A stretch of DNA of 64,000 bases. Source: Streptomyces nymphaeiformis (GTDB lineage Bacteria; Actinomycetota; Actinomycetes; Streptomycetales; Streptomycetaceae). The translations under genes and the position numbers were made by a program. Under the pieces are notes generated by a model. The model made no database searches, was not told the DNA's origin, and saw only the letters and a program-made list of their open reading frames with translations. Where the stretch lies: contig NZ_JACHJY010000001.1 in the NCBI RefSeq assembly GCF_014203895.1, positions 248,001-312,000 of the forward strand, read 5' to 3'. Position 1 is the stretch's first letter, and each line of letters starts with the position of its first letter. Shown piece by piece: positions 9,001-16,714 of the stretch.

Positions 9001-9755
9001 TGTCGCTGCGCGGCGAGATCGCCTTCGAGGACGTCTCCTTCGCGTACGGGGACGAGGAGGAGGCCCTCGCCGGGATCGACCTGCGGATCCCCGCCGGGCA
9101 GACCGTCGCCTTCGTCGGCGAGACCGGCGCCGGGAAGTCCACGCTGGTCAAGCTGGTCGCCCGGTTCTACGACCCGACCGGCGGCCGGGTCACCGCCGAC
9201 GGCACCGACCTGCGGGACCTCGACATCACCGCGTACCGCCACCGGCTCGGCGTCGTCCCCCAGGAGGCGTACCTCTTCGCCGGGACGATCCGCGACGCCA
9301 TCGCGTACGGCCGCCCCGAGGCGACCGACGCCGAGGTCGAGGCGGCGGCCCGCGCGGTCGGCGCGCACGACATGATCGCCACGCTCGACGGCGGCTACCT
9401 CCACGAGGTCGCCGAGCGCGGCCGGAACCTCTCCGCCGGGCAGCGCCAGCTGATCGCCCTGGCCCGCGCCGAACTCGTCGACCCGGACGTCCTGCTCCTG
9501 GACGAGGCCACGGCGGCCCTGGACCTGGCGACCGAGGCCCAGGTCAACCAGGCCACCGACCGGCTCGCGGGCCGCCGCACGACCCTCGTCGTCGCCCACC
9601 GCCTCACGACGGCCGCCCGCGCCGACCGCGTGGTCGTCATGGACCACGGCCGGGTCGCGGAGGACGGCACCCACGACGAACTCCTCGCCCTGGGCGGCCG
9701 GTACGCGACCCTGTGGAACACGTTCATCGGGGAGGCGGAGCCGGAGCGGGTCTGA
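6039..9755 (+). CDS. Double (fused) ABC multidrug-type exporter
   Basis: One 1238-residue chain holds two complete half-transporters (TMD-NBD-TMD-NBD), where most bacteria use two proteins. NBD1 has Walker A GASGSGKS (~372), LSGGQRQR and Walker B LLLLDDATSAVD (~497). NBD2 has Walker A GETGAGKS (~1025), LSAGQRQ and Walker B VLLLDEATAALD (~1151). NBD1 has Asp in place of the catalytic Glu and NBD2 has LSAGQ rather than LSGGQ. Both changes belong to the same composite ATP site, so one site should be degenerate and the other active, as known for heterodimeric type IV exporters. The GTG at 6039 is chosen because GGGAGG precedes it; an upstream in-frame GTG at 5997 lacks one. The substrate is unknown. 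Confidence 0.9.
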   Translation: MAAVGEKQQGWARRLAGYAWRYRANTLLALGSSLAGMAVLALVPLVTKVIIDDVIGAKTRSLGVWTGLLVGAAVLVYALTYVRRYYGGKLALDVQHDLRTDMYETVTRLDGRRQDELSTGQVVGRATSDLQLIQGLLFMLPMTIGNILLFLISLAVMAYLSIPLTLVALAVAPALWWIAKRSRTRLHPATWHAQQQAAVVAGVVDGAVTGVRVVKGFGQEDQETGKIREAGRKLFAGRLRTIRLNSKYTPALQAVPALGQVAVLALGGWLAYRHQITLGTFVAFSSYLASLVGPVRMLAMVLTVGQQARAGVERVYDLIDTEPTIKDGTKELPADAPATVEFDDVSFAYEDGRPVLEGFSLEILPGETVAVVGASGSGKSTVSLLLPRFYDVTHGAVLVGGHDVRELTLDSLRAAVGLVPEDSFLFSDTVAANIAYGVPDATREQIETAARAAQADRFIAELPDGYDTKVGEHGLTLSGGQRQRVALARAILTDPRLLLLDDATSAVDAKVEHEIHEALKSVMAGRTTLLIAHRRSTLGLADRIAVLEDGRLADIGTHAELEQRSPLFRRLLTDPEELGAVSPGHLTPPDELPEDRTLRAELDAEFDAERGITPTLWVRDETTGREAPAPGATPELLAAVEALPPATDTPDIDEARAVSPEDAYGLRRLLRGFGAPLLISLGLVALDAGAGLLLPVLIRHGIDEGVNRLAIGAVWAASALALVTVLVQWVAQTAETRMTGRTGERVLYALRLKIFAQLQRLGLDYYERELTGRIMTRMTTDVDALSTFLQTGLVTAFVSVVTFFGIMVALLVLDLQLALVVFATLPVLAIATYYFRRSSVKAYELARERISVVNADLQESVSGLRIVQAFRRERSGAARYAERSDAYREARIRGQWLISVYFPFVTLLSSVAAAAVLIVGANRIEAGTLTTGALVAYLLYIDLFFAPVQQLSQVFDGYQQAAVSLKRMQELLQEPTSTAAADAPLDVLSLRGEIAFEDVSFAYGDEEEALAGIDLRIPAGQTVAFVGETGAGKSTLVKLVARFYDPTGGRVTADGTDLRDLDITAYRHRLGVVPQEAYLFAGTIRDAIAYGRPEATDAEVEAAARAVGAHDMIATLDGGYLHEVAERGRNLSAGQRQLIALARAELVDPDVLLLDEATAALDLATEAQVNQATDRLAGRRTTLVVAHRLTTAARADRVVVMDHGRVAEDGTHDELLALGGRYATLWNTFIGEAEPERV

Positions 9756-9790
9756 GCCTTCGCGGAACCGGCACACCCGGAGGCAACCAT

Positions 9791-9836
9791 TCCCGGGCGC
9801 CGTGCGTCGTACGGCCGTACGACGACTCGCCCGGGA
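9791..9836 (+). promoter_or_regulatory. Long stem-loop overlapping the RBS of the next gene
   Basis: Outer arms TCCCGGGCG (9791-9799) and CGCCCGGGA (9828-9836) enclose a perfect 20-bp palindrome at 9805-9824 (CGTCGTACGGCCGTACGACG). The right outer arm runs into the GGGAGGGG ribosome-binding site of the ATG at 9846, so folding would hide that site. It can also end transcripts of the exporter gene. Whether it is a terminator, a translational switch, or both is not decided by sequence. Confidence 0.6.
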
Positions 9837-9845
9837 GGGGAACGC

Positions 9846-10250
9846 ATGACCACGGACACCGGCACGCCCCGGATCCTCGCCCGCATGCTCGTCCCGCTCC
9901 TCTCCGCCCTCGCGCTGCTCCTCCTCCCCGGGCCCGGGTCCGGGGGCGCGACCGCCGACGCCGCCTCCGTCTGCCAGGGCCGCCCCACCAGGACCATCGC
10001 CTTCTCCACCGGCGAGCTGCGCCTCTACCGGACCCGGCAGTACGTCTGCGCCGTCACCGTCGCCAAACGGCCGGGACCCCGCCGCCCGATGTCCGTCACG
10101 CTCCAGCCGCGCGGCGCCCGCCCCGTCGTCCGGACCGGCCGCTTCGACCGGCAGGCGGGCCCCCTGACCGTCCACGCGCTCAACCGCTGCGTCCGGGCGA
10201 CCGGTTCGGTGGCGGGCCGGGGGACGGCGACGGGCTGGATCCTGTGCTGA
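9846..10250 (+). CDS. Small secreted protein with four cysteines
   Basis: The 134-residue precursor has a Sec signal peptide (ARMLVPLLSALALLLLPG, ~residues 12-29) and a probable cleavage near residue 41 (ADAAS-V). The mature part has exactly four Cys (in VCQGR, YVCAV, NRCVR and the terminal ILC), probably two disulfides, and is basic and Arg-rich. The ATG follows GGGAGGGG, which is part of the stem-loop just upstream. I do not recognise a family of known function. It stands alone between the ABC exporter and the S37 peptidase. A role as an extracellular inhibitor or cell-surface protein is only a guess from size and Cys pattern. Confidence 0.7.
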   Translation: MTTDTGTPRILARMLVPLLSALALLLLPGPGSGGATADAASVCQGRPTRTIAFSTGELRLYRTRQYVCAVTVAKRPGPRRPMSVTLQPRGARPVVRTGRFDRQAGPLTVHALNRCVRATGSVAGRGTATGWILC

Positions 10251-10349
10251 TGTACAGGAAAGTCCAAGGGTAAGGATCAACCGGGTCTGGCGGTCCGCAC
10301 GTTGTCCCCGCTAGGTTCGCGACACCGTTGTGAACCAAGGGGAGGGTGA

Positions 10350-11801
10350 ATGCGCAAGTCGCTGAGATGGGCGCTGTCGCTTTCGGTGCTCATAGGCACC
10401 GTCGGGTCGACCGGTGTGGCTACCGCCGCGGACACGGAGACCGGCAGCGCGGCCGTCGTCGACTCGCAGAGCACGAGCACCGACATCAAGGACCGCATCC
10501 TGGCGATCCCCGGGATGAGTCTGATCGAGGAGAAGCCGTACGCGGGCTACCGCTACTTCGTCCTCAACTACGAACAGCCGATCGACCACAAGCGCCCGTG
10601 GGCGGGCACGTTCCAGCAGCGGATCTCGATCCTCCACAAGGACACGAGCCGCCCCACCGTCTTCCGCACCAGCGGCTACGGCCTCTCCACCACGCCGAGC
10701 CGCACCGAGCCGACGCGGATCATCGACGGCAACCAGGTCTCCATGGAGTACCGCTTCTTCACGCCGTCCCGCCCGGCGCCGGCCGACTGGTCGAAGCTGG
10801 ACATCTGGCAGGCGGCCAGCGACCAGCACCGCATCTACACGGCGCTGAAGTCGATCTACGGCCAGAAGTGGCTGTCCACCGGCGCCTCCAAGGGCGGCAT
10901 GACCGCCACGTACTACGAGCGCTTCTACCCGCGCGACATGGACGGCGTCGTCGCGTACGTGGCCCCGAACGACGTGGTCAACAAGGAGGACTCGGCCTAC
11001 GACCGGTTCTTCGAGACCGTCGGCACGAAGGACTGCCGCGACCGCCTGAACGACATGCAGCGCGAGGCCCTCGTCCGCCGCGAGCCGCTGGAGAAGAAGT
11101 ACAAGGCCTGGGCCGAGTCCGAGGGCGCCACCTTCAACACGGTCGGCTCGCTCGACAAGGCGTACGAGGCCGTCGTCCTCGACTTCGTCTGGGGCTTCTG
11201 GCAGTACTACGGCCAGGACGTCTGCGACCAGATCCCGGACGCGGCGACCGCGAGCGACGACGTCGTGTACGACACGATCGACGCGTACTCCGGCTGGTCC
11301 GCCTACACCGACCAGGGCCTGGAGTACTACACGCCGTACTACTACCAGGCGGCGACCGAGCTCGGCTCGCCCACCATCAAGCAGCCGCACCTGAACGGCC
11401 TGACCCGCTACGGCTACCAGCCGGCCAGCAGCTTCGTGCCGAGCTCCATCCCCATGAAGTTCAAGCCGTGGGTCATGCGGGACGTCGACGACTGGGTCCG
11501 CAAGAACGCGAACCACATGCTCTTCGTCTACGGCGGCAACGACCCGTGGGGCTCGGAGAAGTTCCACGTCGACAAGGGCGCGCGTGACTCCTTCGTCTAC
11601 GTGGCTCCGGGCATGAACCACGGCGCGAACGTCGCGGGCCTGGTCCCGTCGGAGCGCGACAACGCGACGGCCCGCATCCTGAAGTGGGCGGGCGTCTCGG
11701 CCCCGGCGGTGCAGGCGGCGCAGCCGCTGGCGCGGTTCGATGCGCGCATCGACGCACCGGTCGACGAGGACGCGACCCGGGAACACGGGCTGCGCCCGTA
11801 A
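10350..11801 (+). CDS. Secreted S37 family prolyl tri/tetrapeptidyl aminopeptidase
   Basis: The 483-residue secreted serine peptidase matches the Streptomyces PS-10/S37 family, which removes N-terminal tri- or tetrapeptides, often ending in Pro. The Sec signal peptide is at residues 1-27 (ends VATAA). The alpha/beta-hydrolase triad is visible: Ser180 in TGASKGG, Asp398 in GGNDPWG and His424 in GMNHGAN. The length is normal for the family. The ATG follows AAGGGGAGG. The C-terminal ~25 residues are low-complexity. In streptomycetes such enzymes trim propeptides or feed on extracellular protein. It is a single gene with its own terminator (11809). Confidence 0.9.
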   Translation: MRKSLRWALSLSVLIGTVGSTGVATAADTETGSAAVVDSQSTSTDIKDRILAIPGMSLIEEKPYAGYRYFVLNYEQPIDHKRPWAGTFQQRISILHKDTSRPTVFRTSGYGLSTTPSRTEPTRIIDGNQVSMEYRFFTPSRPAPADWSKLDIWQAASDQHRIYTALKSIYGQKWLSTGASKGGMTATYYERFYPRDMDGVVAYVAPNDVVNKEDSAYDRFFETVGTKDCRDRLNDMQREALVRREPLEKKYKAWAESEGATFNTVGSLDKAYEAVVLDFVWGFWQYYGQDVCDQIPDAATASDDVVYDTIDAYSGWSAYTDQGLEYYTPYYYQAATELGSPTIKQPHLNGLTRYGYQPASSFVPSSIPMKFKPWVMRDVDDWVRKNANHMLFVYGGNDPWGSEKFHVDKGARDSFVYVAPGMNHGANVAGLVPSERDNATARILKWAGVSAPAVQAAQPLARFDARIDAPVDEDATREHGLRP

Positions 11802-11808
11802 CCCGCTC

Positions 11809-11838
11809 GGGGCACCGCTCCACCGGGGCGGTGCCCCC
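11809..11838. terminator. Terminator of S37 peptidase gene
   Basis: Perfect 10-bp arms GGGGCACCGC and GCGGTGCCCC around a short loop, 8 bp after the stop. No clear T-run, as is common in Streptomyces. Confidence 0.7.
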
Positions 11839-11885
11839 CGTTGTGGGCAGTCGTTCCGCCGGGGCGGAACGGGTGGGCACAACGG
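11838..11885. repeat. Dispersed palindromic intergenic element, copy 2
   Basis: Arms CCGTTGTG/CACAACGG with inner GTTCCGCC/GGCGGAAC. It shares the GTGGGCA-TCGTTCCGCC and GGAACGGGTGGGCAC blocks with copy 1 (3662-3732) but lacks the inner hairpin insert. Confidence 0.65.
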
Positions 11886-12134
11886 ACCCGCGCCTTGCCG
11901 GCGCCAGAGGCTCCCGCGCCTGAACCCGCACCACGAGTGACGGCACCCTGGCGGTGCGGGCCAGGGCACGGAACGCGGAGGCGCCGCTAAGGGCGCCGTC
12001 CCGTGTGCCCACCCTCCCCCAAGCTCTCGGCTTCGCTCGAGCAGGGGGGACCCCCTCGCCCTGCGGGACACCTGCCCACACGGCGCGGGGGCACTGCCCA
12101 CAACGGGGCGGGGCGCGGGGCCCGTCGCGCGAGG
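11839..12134. other. Convergent intergenic region rich in palindromes
   Basis: No gene is seen between the S37 peptidase and the GH3 enzyme. The stretch holds the compact palindromic element at 11838-11885 and a third, looser element at 12001-12083. Confidence 0.6.
12001..12083. repeat. Related palindromic element, divergent copy 3
   Basis: Outer 7-bp arms CCGTGTG/CACACGG enclose a CCCCC...GGGGG hairpin with a GCTC...GAGC top. The GTG(T)GCCCACC and GCCCACA blocks resemble the edges of the two other copies. Probably transcription-ending structure for the convergent pair. Confidence 0.45.
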
Positions 12135-13964
12135 TCAGTACGACAGGCCGTACCCCACCGGGTGCAGGACCTTCGTCGGGTCGTCCGCGGTGAGGACCGG
12201 GACCGGGAGGCGGCCCCGCGGCGCGGCCCGGCCCGCCAGGACGCGCACCGCCGCGCGGAGTTCGACGTCCGTCCAGGAGTAGGACGCCAGACTCGCCCGC
12301 TGCCCCCCGAGGCGCGCCACGTCGTACGGGTTCCGGATCGCGACCGTCACCACCGGCACCCCGGTCGCGACGAGCCGCGCGACCAGCGTCCGCTGCGGAC
12401 TGGTCGCGGAGACGTTGTACGTGCCGACGAGCACCACGTCCTTGCCGCCCGCCGCCGCCACCGCCTCCTCGATCCTCGCCGCCGTCGGCGTGATCCCGGT
12501 GGAGAGCGCCGTCGCGCTGAAGCCCAGCTCCGTGAGGGCCGTCGCGAGCGTCGTCGTCGGCGGGCCCGTCGTACCGGACGGGGACGCCGGGTCGGCGCCG
12601 ACGACGAGGACCGAGCGGTGGGTCGCCGGGCTCAGCGGCAGGAAGCCGTCCTCGTTGAGCAGCAGGGTCGTCGTCGCCTCGGCGATGCGGTCGGCGTGCG
12701 CGAGGTGGGACTCGCTGCCGACCACCCGCTCGACGCCCGCCCGCGTCGCGTACGCCTGCCGGAAGAGGCCCAGCTTCGCCTTGAGCCGCAGGATCCGCAG
12801 GATCGATTCGTCGAGCCGGGCCTCCGTCAGCTCGCCCGCCCTGACCGCCGCCAGGACCGCGTTCCAGGCGACGTCGAGCTTGGGCGGGTTGAGCAGCTGG
12901 TCGACCCCGGCCTTCAGGGCGAGGACCGGGACGCGCTCGTCGCCGTACTTGGTGCGCACGCCCTCCATGCCGAGCGAGTCGGTGACCACCACGCCGTCGT
13001 AGCCGAGCTGTTCGCGCAGGATGCCGGTGAGGATGGGCCGGGAGAGCGTCGCCGGGTCCTCGCCGGGGTCGAGCGCGGGGACCACGATGTGCGCGGTCAT
13101 GATCGAGTCGATGCCGGCGTCGATCGCCGCCCGGAACGGCGGCGCGTCGAGCTCCGCCCACTGCTCCCGGGTGTGGGTGATCGTCGGCAGGCCGTAGTGG
13201 CTGTCGACGGCGGTGTCGCCGTGGCCCGGGAAGTGCTTGGAGGTGGCCGCGACCCCGGCCCGCTGGTAGCCCTTCACCTGCGCGGCGACGAGTCCGGCGA
13301 CGGCCTGCGGGTCGGAGCCGAAGGAGCGGACGCCGATGACGGGGTTGGCCGGGTTGACGTTGACGTCGGCGACGGGGGCGTAGTTCTGCCGGATGCCGAC
13401 GGCGGCGAGCTCCTCGCCGGCGATCTGCGCGGCCTTGCGGGCGTCCGCGTGCGAGCCGCCGGCGCCGAGGGCCATCGCCCCGGGCAGCAGGGTCGCGGGC
13501 TTGCCGACACGGCAGACGATGCCGTGCTCCTGGTCGGTGGAGATGAGAACCGGGACGGGAGTGGGCCGGGCGAGCGCGGCCTGCTGGATGCCGTTGGAGA
13601 GCTCGGCGATCTGCTGCGGGTCGCGGGTGTTGTGGGCCCACGTGAAGTAGATGATCCCGCCCACGTGGTAGCGCTCGACCAGCTCGGCGGCGGTGCGGAC
13701 GCCGATCTCCGCGAGGTTGGCGTCGACGTCGGCCTGGTCGGGGGCGGTGGCGGAGTGGCCGTAGACCCGCATGACGAAGAGCTGGCCGACCTTCTCCTCG
13801 AGGGACATCCGGTCGATGATCCGCTGGAGCGCGAGGTCGTTGGATTCGGCGTTCGTCTCCGCGTGGGCGGCGGGCGCGAAGGCGCCGGTGACGGCCGCCG
13901 CGGCGGCTGCGGCGGTCACCGTGAGGAGGGTACGTCGGGAGGGGGCGGGGGCGCGGTGGTGCAC
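12135..13964 (-). CDS. Secreted GH3 family beta-N-acetylhexosaminidase-type enzyme
   Basis: The 609-residue exported glycoside hydrolase is family 3. The NagZ-type signature KHFPGHGDTAVDSH starts at residue ~243, and the nucleophile Asp is in VVTDSLGMEG (~329). A second (beta/alpha) domain follows to the C-terminus, ending VGYGLSY. GTG 13964 is chosen because GGAAGGAG lies just upstream; the longer TTG-start frame (14006) has none. The N-terminus then reads VHHRAPAPSRRTLLTV, a twin-arginine motif followed by a long Ala-rich h-region ending AHA, so Tat export is likely. It may release GlcNAc from chitin or muropeptides outside the cell. Family is firm; exact substrate is inferred. Confidence 0.88.
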   Translation of the reverse strand: MHHRAPAPSRRTLLTVTAAAAAAAVTGAFAPAAHAETNAESNDLALQRIIDRMSLEEKVGQLFVMRVYGHSATAPDQADVDANLAEIGVRTAAELVERYHVGGIIYFTWAHNTRDPQQIAELSNGIQQAALARPTPVPVLISTDQEHGIVCRVGKPATLLPGAMALGAGGSHADARKAAQIAGEELAAVGIRQNYAPVADVNVNPANPVIGVRSFGSDPQAVAGLVAAQVKGYQRAGVAATSKHFPGHGDTAVDSHYGLPTITHTREQWAELDAPPFRAAIDAGIDSIMTAHIVVPALDPGEDPATLSRPILTGILREQLGYDGVVVTDSLGMEGVRTKYGDERVPVLALKAGVDQLLNPPKLDVAWNAVLAAVRAGELTEARLDESILRILRLKAKLGLFRQAYATRAGVERVVGSESHLAHADRIAEATTTLLLNEDGFLPLSPATHRSVLVVGADPASPSGTTGPPTTTLATALTELGFSATALSTGITPTAARIEEAVAAAGGKDVVLVGTYNVSATSPQRTLVARLVATGVPVVTVAIRNPYDVARLGGQRASLASYSWTDVELRAAVRVLAGRAAPRGRLPVPVLTADDPTKVLHPVGYGLSY

Positions 13965-14074
13965 TGATGCTCCTTCCGGCCGTGCGAGGTTGAAGGAAAC
14001 TTCCAAGGTGTCACGGATAGCCCGAAAGTAACTGCCAGGTCAAGGATCCGCGCAGGAATCGCCCGCGCACGGCC

Positions 14075-14986
14075 TCAGTCGGCAGAGGCGATCGAGGGCC
14101 AGAGCTCCTGGAGCGTACGGACCGTCTCCCGGATCGCCGGGCGCCGCGCCGCACCCGTCCGCCACATGGCGTGCAGCCGGCGCGTCGGCACCGGGGCGAG
14201 CCGCACCGGCACCACCTCGGCCGGCAGCGTCCCGCGCCCCAGGCGCGGGACCAGGGCGATCCCCAGACCGGCCGCCACCAGGGCCACCTGCGTGTGGTTC
14301 TCCTCCGCCTGATGGACGATCAGCGGTTCGTACCCCGTCGCCCGCAGCGTCCGTGTGAGCCAGTCGTGGCAGACCGTCCCCGGCGGCTGCGAGATCCACC
14401 GCTCCGCCGCGAGCTCCTCCCGGCACACCGACTCCCGCGCCGCCAGCGGATGGTCCCGGTGGACGAGGACGTCGCACCGGTCGTCGCCGATGACCACCTG
14501 CTCGACCCCCGGCGGCGTCGGCAATGGCGCGATGTCCCAGTCGTGCGCCACCGCCAGGTCGATCACGCCCCGCGCCACCAGGTCGACCGAGAGGTGCGGG
14601 TCCACCTCCGAGAGGCGGGCGTCGAGCTCGGGGTGGAGCCGGGCCAGCTCGGCGAGCGCCCGCGGCATCAGACCGCGCGCCGCGCTCGCGAAGCAGCCGA
14701 TCGCGAGCAGCCCCGCGGGCCGGCCGCGCCGCTCTTCGAGCCGTACCTCCGCCTCCTCGACGAGTGCGAGCAACTGGCGTGCGGTGGCGGCGAGTTGATG
14801 GGCGTCGTCGGTGAGCCGGATGCCGCGCCCGCTGCGTTCGACCAGGGTCGTACGGGTCTCCCGCTCCAGCTTCGCGATCTGCTGCGAGACCGCGGACGGG
14901 GTGTAGCCGAGGGCGGTGGCGGCGGCGCCGACACTGCCGTGGACGGCGACGGCGTGCAGGGCGCGAAGGCGGCCGAGATCCAGCAC
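14075..14986 (-). CDS. LysR family transcriptional regulator
   Basis: The N-terminal winged HTH is LDLGRLRALHAVAVHGSVGAAATALGYTPSAVSQQIAKLE, followed by a LysR substrate-binding domain. The GTG at 14986 (VLDLGRL) gives the usual family N-terminus and has GGGAG 6 nt upstream. An ATG at 15028 in the same frame would add 14 residues, but it lies inside an inverted repeat that looks like the LysR operator. The gene is divergent from the EamA transporter (15076), the classic LysR-target arrangement, so it probably controls that exporter. With the longer start the protein would be 317 residues. Confidence 0.87.
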   Translation of the reverse strand: MLDLGRLRALHAVAVHGSVGAAATALGYTPSAVSQQIAKLERETRTTLVERSGRGIRLTDDAHQLAATARQLLALVEEAEVRLEERRGRPAGLLAIGCFASAARGLMPRALAELARLHPELDARLSEVDPHLSVDLVARGVIDLAVAHDWDIAPLPTPPGVEQVVIGDDRCDVLVHRDHPLAARESVCREELAAERWISQPPGTVCHDWLTRTLRATGYEPLIVHQAEENHTQVALVAAGLGIALVPRLGRGTLPAEVVPVRLAPVPTRRLHAMWRTGAARRPAIRETVRTLQELWPSIASAD

Positions 14987-15011
14987 GGACAGCTCCCGGG
15001 CGAGGGTGTGG

Positions 15012-15061
15012 ATGTAGCGATGCTTCATCCAATCATGAAGGAATCCGTGCTGGTGCTACAT
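15012..15061. promoter_or_regulatory. LysR-type operator region between lysR and eamA
   Basis: CTTCAT-N6-ATGAAG (15023-15040) is a perfect dyad, nested inside the widely spaced dyad ATGTAGC (15012-15018)/GCTACAT (15055-15061). Its position in the divergent promoter fits a LysR recognition plus activation site pair. Binding is inferred. Confidence 0.5.
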
Positions 15062-15075
15062 GGTTCGGGGCGGCC

Positions 15076-16008
15076 ATGCTCGACGGCATGCGCCCCGCCC
15101 ACATCGCCCTCGCCGCCCTGGTCGCCGCCGTCTGGGGAGTCAACTTCGTCGTCATCGAGATCGGCCTCGACCACTTCCCGCCGCTGCTCTTCTCCGCCCT
15201 CCGCTTCCTCGTCGCCGCCCTGCCGGCGGTGTTCCTCGTCGGGCGCCCGAAGGTCGCCTGGAAGTTGATCGTGGGCGTCGGACTCGTCCTCGGCGTGGCG
15301 AAGTTCGGGCTGCTCTTCACCGGCATGGACCTCGGAGCGCCCGCCGGACTCTCCTCCCTCGTCCTCCAGGTCCAGGCCGTCTTCACCGCCCTCTTCGCCT
15401 TCGCCGCCCTCGGCGAACGCCCCGGACGCGTCAAGCTCGCCGGGATGGCCGTCGCCCTCGCCGGCATCGGCGTCGCCGCCGTCGACGAGGGCGGCTCGGG
15501 CCCGCTCGTGGGCTTCGCCCTGGTGATCGCCGCGGCGGCCTGCTGGGGCGTCTCCAACGTCCTGACCCGCAAGGCCGCCCCGCCCGACGCGCTCAACTTC
15601 ATGGTCTGGGTCAGCACCGTGCCGGTCCTGCCGCTCCTGGCCCTCTCCCTCCTCCTGGAGGGCCCCGAACGCGACCTCGCGGCCCTGCGCGGACTCGACT
15701 GGACGGGCGCCGGCGTCATCGTCTACGTCGCCTGGATCACCACGGTCTTCGGCTTCGGCGCCTGGGGATGGCTCCTCCGCCGCCATCCCGCCTCCTCCGT
15801 CGCCCCCTTCTCCCTCCTCGTCCCCGTCTTCGGCATGTCCTCGGCGGCACTGTTCCTGGGCGAGGGCGTGAGCCCGCTCCGCTGGTGCGCGGCGGCGCTC
15901 CTCGTCGGCGGCGTGGCGCTGACGTCCTTCCAGCGGAAGGCGGTCGAGGCGCCCGAGGCTAGGGTGCCGGTGCCGACACCGACGCCTTCCGGGGGAGCGA
16001 CACGATGA
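15076..16008 (+). CDS. EamA/DMT family transporter
   Basis: The 310-residue protein has ten hydrophobic segments in two homologous EamA halves. The first begins PAHIALAALVAAVWGVNFVVIEIGL; the second begins near VGFALVIAAAACWGVSNVLTRKAAP. Members are drug/metabolite exporters or importers of amino acids and purines. No strong RBS is seen before ATG 15076. The C-terminal ~25 residues are a Pro/Thr/Val tail. The stop overlaps the start of the next gene (ATGA). The divergent LysR suggests induction by the transported compound. Confidence 0.85.
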   Translation: MLDGMRPAHIALAALVAAVWGVNFVVIEIGLDHFPPLLFSALRFLVAALPAVFLVGRPKVAWKLIVGVGLVLGVAKFGLLFTGMDLGAPAGLSSLVLQVQAVFTALFAFAALGERPGRVKLAGMAVALAGIGVAAVDEGGSGPLVGFALVIAAAACWGVSNVLTRKAAPPDALNFMVWVSTVPVLPLLALSLLLEGPERDLAALRGLDWTGAGVIVYVAWITTVFGFGAWGWLLRRHPASSVAPFSLLVPVFGMSSAALFLGEGVSPLRWCAAALLVGGVALTSFQRKAVEAPEARVPVPTPTPSGGATR

Positions 16009-16685
16009 CGTATCCGCAGCAGTACGGGCCACCGCAGCCGTACGGGCCTCCGCAGCCCCCTTCGTACGGATACGCGCAGGGCTGCGAGGTCTGCGGCGCG
16101 CAGGCCGCCGCGGCGGTGACCGTCCGGGCGCACCAGGGCATGATCGTCGTCATGCGCACGGTCACCCGGCGCGGTGTCCTCTGCCGCACCTGCGGCCTCG
16201 CCGTCTACCGGAAGATGACCTCCGACACCCTCGTGACCGGATGGTGGGGCCTGTTCTCGCTGTTCGTCACGCCGTTCGTCGTGCTCGGCAACGTCCTCGG
16301 CGCCCGCTCCGCGCTCCGGCGCCTCCCCGAGCCGTACGGCGCCCTGCGCCCGCCGCTCGACCCGGGCCGGCGGGTGCTGCGGCGGGCGCCCGCGATGCTG
16401 GTCCTCACCCCGCTGGCGCTCCTCGCGGCCGCGATCCCCACGCTCCTCCTCGTCGGACTGCTCGCGGGCCCCGGTGACGAGCACGCGGGCCTGTCCGTCG
16501 GCGACTGCGTCGCCAACACCGCCGAGTGGCCCGAGCAGGCGCTCCTGAAGGTGGACTGCGGCTCGCCGCAGGCCGAGTACCGCGTCGCGGACGAGGCGTC
16601 CTGCGGTCCGGAGGACTACCTCCTGCGCGCGGAATACTTGATCGACTCCCCGGGGAAGCCGGGCTACTGTGTCAGGCCGTTGTGA
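16005..16685 (+). CDS. LppU-like membrane protein with N-terminal Cys-knuckles
   Basis: The 226-residue protein starts with a Pro/Tyr/Gln-rich segment (QQYGPPQPYGPP). Two CxxC pairs (CEVCGA, CRTCG) that could bind zinc follow, then two transmembrane helices (~78-102 and ~128-152). The C-terminal extracellular domain carries GDCVANTA, KVDCGSPQAEYRV, SCGPE and YCVRPL. This pattern resembles the LppU/SCO3897 domain of Streptomyces surface proteins. The function is unknown. Its start overlaps the EamA stop by 4 bp, so the two are probably co-translated. Confidence 0.72.
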   Translation: MTYPQQYGPPQPYGPPQPPSYGYAQGCEVCGAQAAAAVTVRAHQGMIVVMRTVTRRGVLCRTCGLAVYRKMTSDTLVTGWWGLFSLFVTPFVVLGNVLGARSALRRLPEPYGALRPPLDPGRRVLRRAPAMLVLTPLALLAAAIPTLLLVGLLAGPGDEHAGLSVGDCVANTAEWPEQALLKVDCGSPQAEYRVADEASCGPEDYLLRAEYLIDSPGKPGYCVRPL

Positions 16686-16714
16686 CCGTACGGCCCTGAG
16701 AGGCACTGCTCCGC

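Noticed and set aside
5946..10280. 1444-codon open frame on the reverse strand opposite the ABC exporter
   Set aside because: It is a GC-composition shadow of the exporter: low-complexity Gly/Asp/Arg text without domains or RBS.
13965..14006. TTG start for the GH3 enzyme
   Set aside because: It would bury the twin-arginine signal; GTG 13964 has GGAAGGAG upstream.
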